Shown here one piece after another: positions 6,366 through 9,473 of a DNA stretch of 9,473 nt. Below the pieces are notes generated by a model that saw only the letters and a program-made list of their open reading frames with translations, had not been told where the DNA came from and did no database searches. Within the stretch, counting starts at the first letter, position 1; each line of letters opens with the position of its first letter. Source of the stretch: CAZWRV01 sp964636325 (GTDB lineage: Bacteria > Verrucomicrobiota > Lentisphaeria > Victivallales > GWF2-50-93). The stretch is taken from assembly GCA_964636325.1 (NCBI GenBank), contig CAZWRV010000155.1, positions 1 through 9,473 on the forward strand, read 5' to 3'. The translations under genes were made by a program, and so were the position numbers.

Positions 6366-6406
6366 GCAAATATTCAGTGAACTGCGTCCTTATGCGTAAT
6401 TCATAC
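6366..6406. repeat. Chimeric copy of the loop-conserved palindrome
   Basis: Forty-one bases with the same 16+9+16 layout as the hairpin at 8731-8771. The left arm GCAAATATTCAGTGAA matches that hairpin at 15 of 16 positions and the middle CTGCGTCCT matches its loop at 7 of 9. The right arm TATGCGTAATTCATAC does not complement the left; it matches the right arm of the other hairpin (8904-8919 end) at 13 of 16. It lies between the phospholipase-like and phosphoesterase genes. Confidence 0.65.
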
Positions 6407-6422
6407 CTATCCTAATACGAAC

Positions 6423-7637
6423 TTATCGCTTGACCTTCGGCCAGGCCCAGACCGGCATGGCCAGCTTGTCCGTGCTGCGGTCGGTGAAGACCGCAAGCCT
6501 GAGGCGTCTGACGCCTGAAATATATACTTCCATCTTCAATGCGTCATCCTTTTCGCGCATTTCCTTGGATTCATGGAGCTTCTTCCCGTCGCCATACACA
6601 CAGAATCTGCAGACCGCCTGGGGCTCGAAGCCTGCGAGCATCCCGGCGGCGCAGGAAAAACTCCTGAACACGCCCGGCGGCAAATCAAAGTCAATTGCGG
6701 CAAGATATTCCGTGCCTTTTAGAGGGAGCGCATGCGGAATGACGCAAATCCCTTCCACCGGCTCGATCACGTCGGCGCCGTCTCTCCGGAATCTGAGCTG
6801 AAGCGGCATCGCATGCCCAACCTGGTCGATCGTGATGGCATCCCTCATCGGCCTGCAGCCGTAGTTGAATTCGACATCGTATGACGCCGGCTCAAGCCTG
6901 TCAAGGCGGCAGACCGCCAGATCCTCCAACTCCTTCCCTGTCCAGCTGCGGGCCTGAACGCACCAGAATGTGTGGAGCAGGTCGGCCATCACCTCCGCCG
7001 CCGAAGCCACAACGGAATCCACGCAGGTTCCGGCGGACTCAATGTCCCTCCGGTAACAGGCAGACAGCATCGGAATAATCACCCCGAGCGTTCTCTCATA
7101 CACCTCGCGCAGACGCCCTTCAAGACGCATGATCACGGTCTCCGCCGAATCCCCAAGCACCCCGGGGACGTATCCGATTGACGACACCTTGCTCGGAACA
7201 TCCTCCAGTATCCTGTGCGAATTGCAGTTGATCATGTCCGGAGGGGGCGGCAGAAGCAGTGTTATCTCATGCTCGTAGTAGTGGGCCGGCTCCGCGAAGT
7301 CGCCGATGCAGTGGGAGAGGACGCCCAGGAAACGGCAGGCCTCCGCGATGTCGCCTTTCCCGATCAGACCGAATATGCTTTCAACATAGAACCGGACGTC
7401 GAAAAAATGAGATCTCGCCGAAGCGCCGATCTTCTCGAAGCTGTGCTTGCAGGCGTCCTTCGGGAAATAATGCCGCCAAGGGCCTCCCTCTCCGTCCAGG
7501 AGCGGAATCGCATAATGGTCCGGATACATGCAGGTCGCCGTTATTTCGCGCAGACGGGGAGCCCAGAACGCCCTGGACCTCTCCGGCAGCGCCGGAACAG
7601 CAAGCTCGACAACCTTGTGGTGGTCAATATTGTTCAT
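6423..7637 (-). CDS. Phospholipase C/P1 nuclease-like zinc protein with C-terminal NPCBM-like domain
   Basis: A 404-residue protein in two parts. Residues about 1-245 are helical and carry the pattern of the zinc-dependent phospholipase C/S1-P1 nuclease superfamily: HCIGDFAEPAHYYEHE (109-124), NSH (139-141) followed by E145, and LLHTFW (220-225), with H56, H109, D113, H119, H123, H141 and H222 as possible zinc ligands. Residues about 250-400 resemble an NPCBM (glycan-binding) domain: YLAAIDFDLPPG, CRFCVYGDGKKLHESKEM, then VYISGVRRLRLAVFTD and a closing W398. No signal peptide is visible, which is odd for this pairing. AAAGG lies 6-7 nt before the ATG. It probably hydrolyses a phosphodiester; whether lipid or nucleic acid cannot be told. 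The domain calls are by pattern. Confidence 0.8.
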   Translation of the reverse strand: MNNIDHHKVVELAVPALPERSRAFWAPRLREITATCMYPDHYAIPLLDGEGGPWRHYFPKDACKHSFEKIGASARSHFFDVRFYVESIFGLIGKGDIAEACRFLGVLSHCIGDFAEPAHYYEHEITLLLPPPPDMINCNSHRILEDVPSKVSSIGYVPGVLGDSAETVIMRLEGRLREVYERTLGVIIPMLSACYRRDIESAGTCVDSVVASAAEVMADLLHTFWCVQARSWTGKELEDLAVCRLDRLEPASYDVEFNYGCRPMRDAITIDQVGHAMPLQLRFRRDGADVIEPVEGICVIPHALPLKGTEYLAAIDFDLPPGVFRSFSCAAGMLAGFEPQAVCRFCVYGDGKKLHESKEMREKDDALKMEVYISGVRRLRLAVFTDRSTDKLAMPVWAWPKVKR

Positions 7638-7728
7638 CCTAGACCTTTAATTGGCTGTTGATTGAAATTGCCGCAAACACGGCTAGTTTTGCCATGCTTG
7701 AGGATATCAGAGTGGATGCGCTGCAGAA

Positions 7729-8103
7729 ATGATAAGGCTCAGCAAAATATATTCAACGGCGTCACCTGTTGAATTCATTGTTTCCCATTGCTTGGCGTTT
7801 GCCTTCTCGGCATGCATTCTTGCTGGTTCCTTCGTCTTCACTCCGGAAGAGATTGAATCGCACAAAGGGCTGGCTGTCTTTATGCCCAGATGCCTTTTCA
7901 AGAGCATCACCGGCCACCCCTGCCCCACCTGCGGCATGACTCGGGCCTTCTCGGCGATTTCCCGCTGCGAATTTCGCAGGGCGTATGAGTTCAACAGGCT
8001 TTCCTTCCTCTTCTACGGTACGGCCCTTCTAATGGTCGTCGCCTCGCCCCCGTCGCTTATATTCTATCTGGCAAGACGGAAGAGGGAAAAGTCCGTCGCG
8101 TGA
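7729..8103 (+). CDS. DUF2752 family membrane protein
   Basis: A 124-residue protein with two membrane segments (about 17-37 and 92-115) and the family signature HPCPTCGMTRAFSAISRCEF at 63-82, including the CxxCG pair C65/C68. DUF2752 proteins are small inner-membrane proteins of unknown function. The start is fixed by an in-frame TGA at 7699-7701 with no other start codon between. There is no clear Shine-Dalgarno. A weak promoter candidate is TTGAAA (7662-7667), 16 bp, TAGTTT (7684-7689). It diverges from the phospholipase-like gene across 91 bp, and it is the only intact gene in the right quarter of the window. Confidence 0.9.
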   Translation: MIRLSKIYSTASPVEFIVSHCLAFAFSACILAGSFVFTPEEIESHKGLAVFMPRCLFKSITGHPCPTCGMTRAFSAISRCEFRRAYEFNRLSFLFYGTALLMVVASPPSLIFYLARRKREKSVA

Positions 8104-8180
8104 GACACGCTCCGGATAACGCACTAAAAAGATAGGAATTCAGCCTGCATCCTGCGAAATCCGCAGTTATACGCGGCTGC

Positions 8181-8398
8181 CTAATCAAGCGTGACGACTC
8201 CCCAGCGGTTGGGCATGGTACACATCCCCGGAATCGGCCTGGGGGCCACTGGATGGCGTCCAGCATTCCTTTTCCGTCGTTGTTGTTGAACATCAGTAAT
8301 ATGCCCATCCGCGGCCCTGGCGCCGGCACCGCGTGGAACATGTCCGTCCACGGAATCTTGAACGTATATTCCATCCCTTTTTCCCAAGGAAGCGCCTC
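8181..8398 (-). pseudogene. CBM9-like C-terminal domain remnant, truncated and frameshifted
   Basis: Reading from 8398, the frame gives EALPWEKGMEYTFKIPWTDM, then PAPGPRMGILLMFNNNDGKG and LDAIQWPPG. The final part, GMCTMPNRWGVVTLD with a TAG stop at 8181-8183, is in another frame. Together they follow the C-terminal pattern of family 9-type carbohydrate-binding domains: an 'IPW' strand, a PG..MG turn, an N-D-DG loop, and a closing WG.(V/L)TL strand. The frame change falls at about 8228-8240. An in-frame TAA at 8399-8401 bounds the upstream side, so the enzyme part that would precede such a domain is missing. A dead 3' gene fragment is the best reading. Confidence 0.6.
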
Positions 8399-8428
8399 TT
8401 AGCGTCTTTGTTTTATACTTCTATGTTT

Positions 8429-8680
8429 TTAGCGTTTATAAATTTTTCGCGCGCGCATTATGCTCGCGGGATTCGCGTGACGCGCGCGAAAACTCTTGGG
8501 TTGTGGGCACGCCCGCTTTAAGTATTCCGAACTTCCATTTTTGAAATCGACGTTTGCCGTAGGAGCCTTGAAGCCATTCGGACCGCCATGTTCCGGAAGC
8601 ATCCAGCGGACGACGCGCGGCCCTGAGTGTAAAGGACCGGAGGCAGATTTTTCAGAGGGGAGATCAGGTACGAATCCCAT
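8429..8680 (-). pseudogene. Possible pseudopilin C-terminal fragment
   Basis: This 83-codon frame contains LPEHGGPNGFKAP followed by TANVDFKNGSSEYLKRA (to about 8512). It resembles the C-terminal 'H...NV.F.(D/N)G...(F/Y)L' ending of the pilin-like proteins abundant in PVC bacteria. The His-to-NG spacing is longer than the usual nine residues, and the last 28 codons run into a GC palindrome and look non-coding. No N-terminal methylation motif is present. Spurious reading is a real possibility. Confidence 0.25.
8444..8492. repeat. GC-alternating inverted repeat
   Basis: TTTTCGCGCGCG (8444-8455) pairs perfectly with CGCGCGCGAAAA (8481-8492) around 25 nt that itself holds CGCG-rich pieces. Just before it, 8411-8447 read on the minus strand shares the CGCTAAA and AGTATAAAAC pieces of the 9201-9229 motif. 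Confidence 0.6.
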
Positions 8681-8730
8681 CCTCCCTCGGCCGGCGTACG
8701 CAGGCCCTTTGCGAGACGCCCGGCAATCCC

Positions 8731-8771
8731 GTAAATATTCAGTGAACTACGCCCTTTCACTGAATATTTAC
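8731..8771. repeat. Loop-conserved palindrome, type 1
   Basis: GTAAATATTCAGTGAA (8731-8746) pairs perfectly over 16 bp with 8756-8771; the 9-nt loop is CTACGCCCT (8747-8755). The loop is the reverse complement of the loop of the hairpin at 8877-8919. No T-tract follows on either strand, so it is not a plain terminator. It belongs to the same family as 6366-6406. Confidence 0.85.
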
Positions 8772-8876
8772 CTTGGAAAAATGAAAAATCCAAATGGTTT
8801 CTGCCAAATACGGATGGAGAACCGTGAAAATTCTCGGCTTTGGGTATAAAAACGAACGATTTTGCATTTTTCTTTA

Positions 8877-8919
8877 AGTATGAATTCAGCAAAAGGGCGT
8901 AGTTTGCTGAATTCATACT
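8877..8919. repeat. Loop-conserved palindrome, type 2
   Basis: AGTATGAATTCAGCAAA (8877-8893) pairs perfectly over 17 bp with 8903-8919; the loop is AGGGCGTAG (8894-8902), the exact complement of the type 1 loop. Aligned arm to arm with type 1, 11 of 16 positions agree and each change is matched in the other arm, so both remain perfect palindromes. It begins directly after the last convincing codon of the lysozyme-like fragment. Confidence 0.85.
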
Positions 8920-9094
8920 CCATTCCTGCTGCGCCTTCTCGAGATACGGCTCGATGGCATCGATGAGGTCGCCGTCGAGGAGCTCTTCAATCTCGTTCAC
9001 AGTTATGCAGGGCAGATCATGCTTGAGATGGTAGCCGACTCCAATGGTCGTGGAATCCGCCGAGGAATATCTTCTTCCCGCCGATTTCAAGCAT
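8920..9094 (-). pseudogene. GH24 lysozyme-like N-terminal fragment with frameshift
   Basis: From ATG 9094 the frame reads MLEIGGKKIFLGG. From about 9060 a second frame reads DSTTIGVGYHLKHDLPC then ITVNEIEELLDGDLIDAIEP, then YLEKAQQEW. Both halves use coding-like codons, and dropping one G near 9056-9062 joins them. The joined protein resembles the start of phage-type lysozymes: Glu about ten residues before Asp, the TIG.G(Y/H) strand, then 'IT..E...LL..DL'. The match ends at the palindrome at 8919, and the open frame continuing to 8518 looks non-coding. Probably a broken gene whose 3' part was lost. The family call is tentative. Confidence 0.4.
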
Positions 9095-9200
9095 GTGATT
9101 TCCGGATTTTTAAATCAATGGTATTACGGATTAATCCTAAAACAAGCATTTCCCCGTCATGGCGCTATGGCAAAAGCTGGAAGCGCCGAGCGCAGGATCG

Positions 9201-9229
9201 GTTTTATACTCATTTAGCGTGAAAATTTA
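9201..9229 (-). repeat. 25-bp intergenic motif ending in GAGTATAA, copy 2
   Basis: On the minus strand this reads AATTTTCACGCTAAATGAG followed by TATAAAAC, matching 90-114 at 21 of 25 positions. The stretch 9095-9473 has no convincing coding frame and consists of this motif, the hairpin at 9266-9308 and the 49-bp repeat. Confidence 0.45.
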
Positions 9230-9265
9230 CATTTTGACGAGCGGGATTTGTGATTGGATTTTTTT

Positions 9266-9308
9266 GTTCCGACCGAGGTGCGACATGAATGTCGTCCGGG
9301 GAAGGAAC
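9266..9308. repeat. Long imperfect hairpin
   Basis: GTTCC (9266-9270) pairs with GGAAC (9304-9308), CC with GG, GG with CC, and CGACAT (9281-9286) with ATGTCG (9289-9294), interrupted by small symmetric internal loops. A T-run precedes it on the plus strand and none follows, so it is not a plus-strand terminator; the minus strand has A residues after it. Possible structured RNA or repeat arm. Confidence 0.45.
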
Positions 9309-9369
9309 GGAAAAATACGGCCAAAAGATGCTCGCCCGTCCTGGCGGATTGCGGTCTTTCGGTTTTGCT

Positions 9370-9418
9370 CCGCACCCTTCGAGAGCATTCGATACCTCGG
9401 TATCGGCGGCCTCTCAGA
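9370..9418 (+). repeat. Dispersed 49-bp repeat, right copy
   Basis: Same orientation as 1-49, with 45 of 49 positions identical. This copy has a stronger inner hairpin, CGATACC (9390-9396) with GGTATCG (9399-9405), inside a GAGAG (9381-9385)/CTCTC (9411-9415) stem. The sequences to its right diverge from those following the left copy. Confidence 0.7.
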
Positions 9419-9473
9419 CAGCCCTGACGAATTGTAATTTTTTCGTTTTCTTTCCGAGCTGAAGTCATTTTTT

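Noticed and set aside
8518..8876. Continuation of the lysozyme-like open frame through both palindromes as a 190-residue protein
   Set aside because: After the palindrome at 8919 codon use loses its G/C-ending bias and no further lysozyme pattern appears; absence of stops is probably chance.
9266..9308. Hairpin as a transcription terminator
   Set aside because: No T-tract follows the stem on either strand.
1..9418. The two 49-bp repeats as attachment sites of a 9.4-kb island
   Set aside because: No integrase, excisionase or tRNA target is present and the left copy is cut by the window edge.
9159..9437. 92-codon plus-strand frame at the right end
   Set aside because: It runs through the hairpin and the 49-bp repeat, shows no domain and has no Shine-Dalgarno.

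Overview
The window reads as a stretch of bacterial chromosome with seven intact protein genes and several broken gene pieces, separated by intergenic DNA unusually rich in inverted and dispersed repeats. Gene types (NPCBM carbohydrate-binding module, CBM9-like fragment, a possible pseudopilin tail, a solitary GspC-like protein, DUF2752) fit a PVC-group bacterium such as a Lentisphaerota/Verrucomicrobiota relative. That is an inference from gene content only. No rRNA, tRNA, CRISPR array, integrase or transposase was found.

Left part, plus strand (1-3440): a repeat-rich leader (1-299) precedes a membrane-anchored, proline-rich GspC/PilP-like protein (300-1100). A strong sigma-70 type promoter (TTGACT, 17 bp, TAGAAT) then drives a small exported protein (1363-2037), which ends at a textbook Rho-independent terminator. 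Immediately after the terminator lies a frameshifted coding remnant (2101-2339), then about 350 bp of nested inverted repeats, then a diverged paralogue of the exported protein (2687-3439). The two exported proteins share an architecture but no recognised family.

Middle part, minus strand (3610-7637), in transcription order: a zinc-dependent phospholipase C/P1-nuclease-like protein fused to a C-terminal NPCBM-like domain (7637-6423), an exported calcineurin-like metallophosphoesterase (6332-4785), and an Old Yellow Enzyme family flavin oxidoreductase (4623-3610). Gaps are 90 and 161 bp and both hold repeats. The first two are plausible partners in phosphoester or cell-surface chemistry, but an operon is not proven.

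Right part (7729-9473): one intact plus-strand gene, a DUF2752 membrane protein, is followed by a decayed zone with minus-strand fragments: a CBM9-like C-terminus with a frameshift, a possible pseudopilin C-terminus, and a frameshifted GH24-lysozyme-like fragment. In the same zone sit two near-perfect hairpins with different 16-17 bp stems but the same 9-nt loop sequence. A third, apparently chimeric copy (left arm of one type, right arm of the other) lies at 6366-6406. This loop-conserved, stem-swapping palindrome family is the most unusual signal in the window. A 49-bp repeat is present at both ends of the window.
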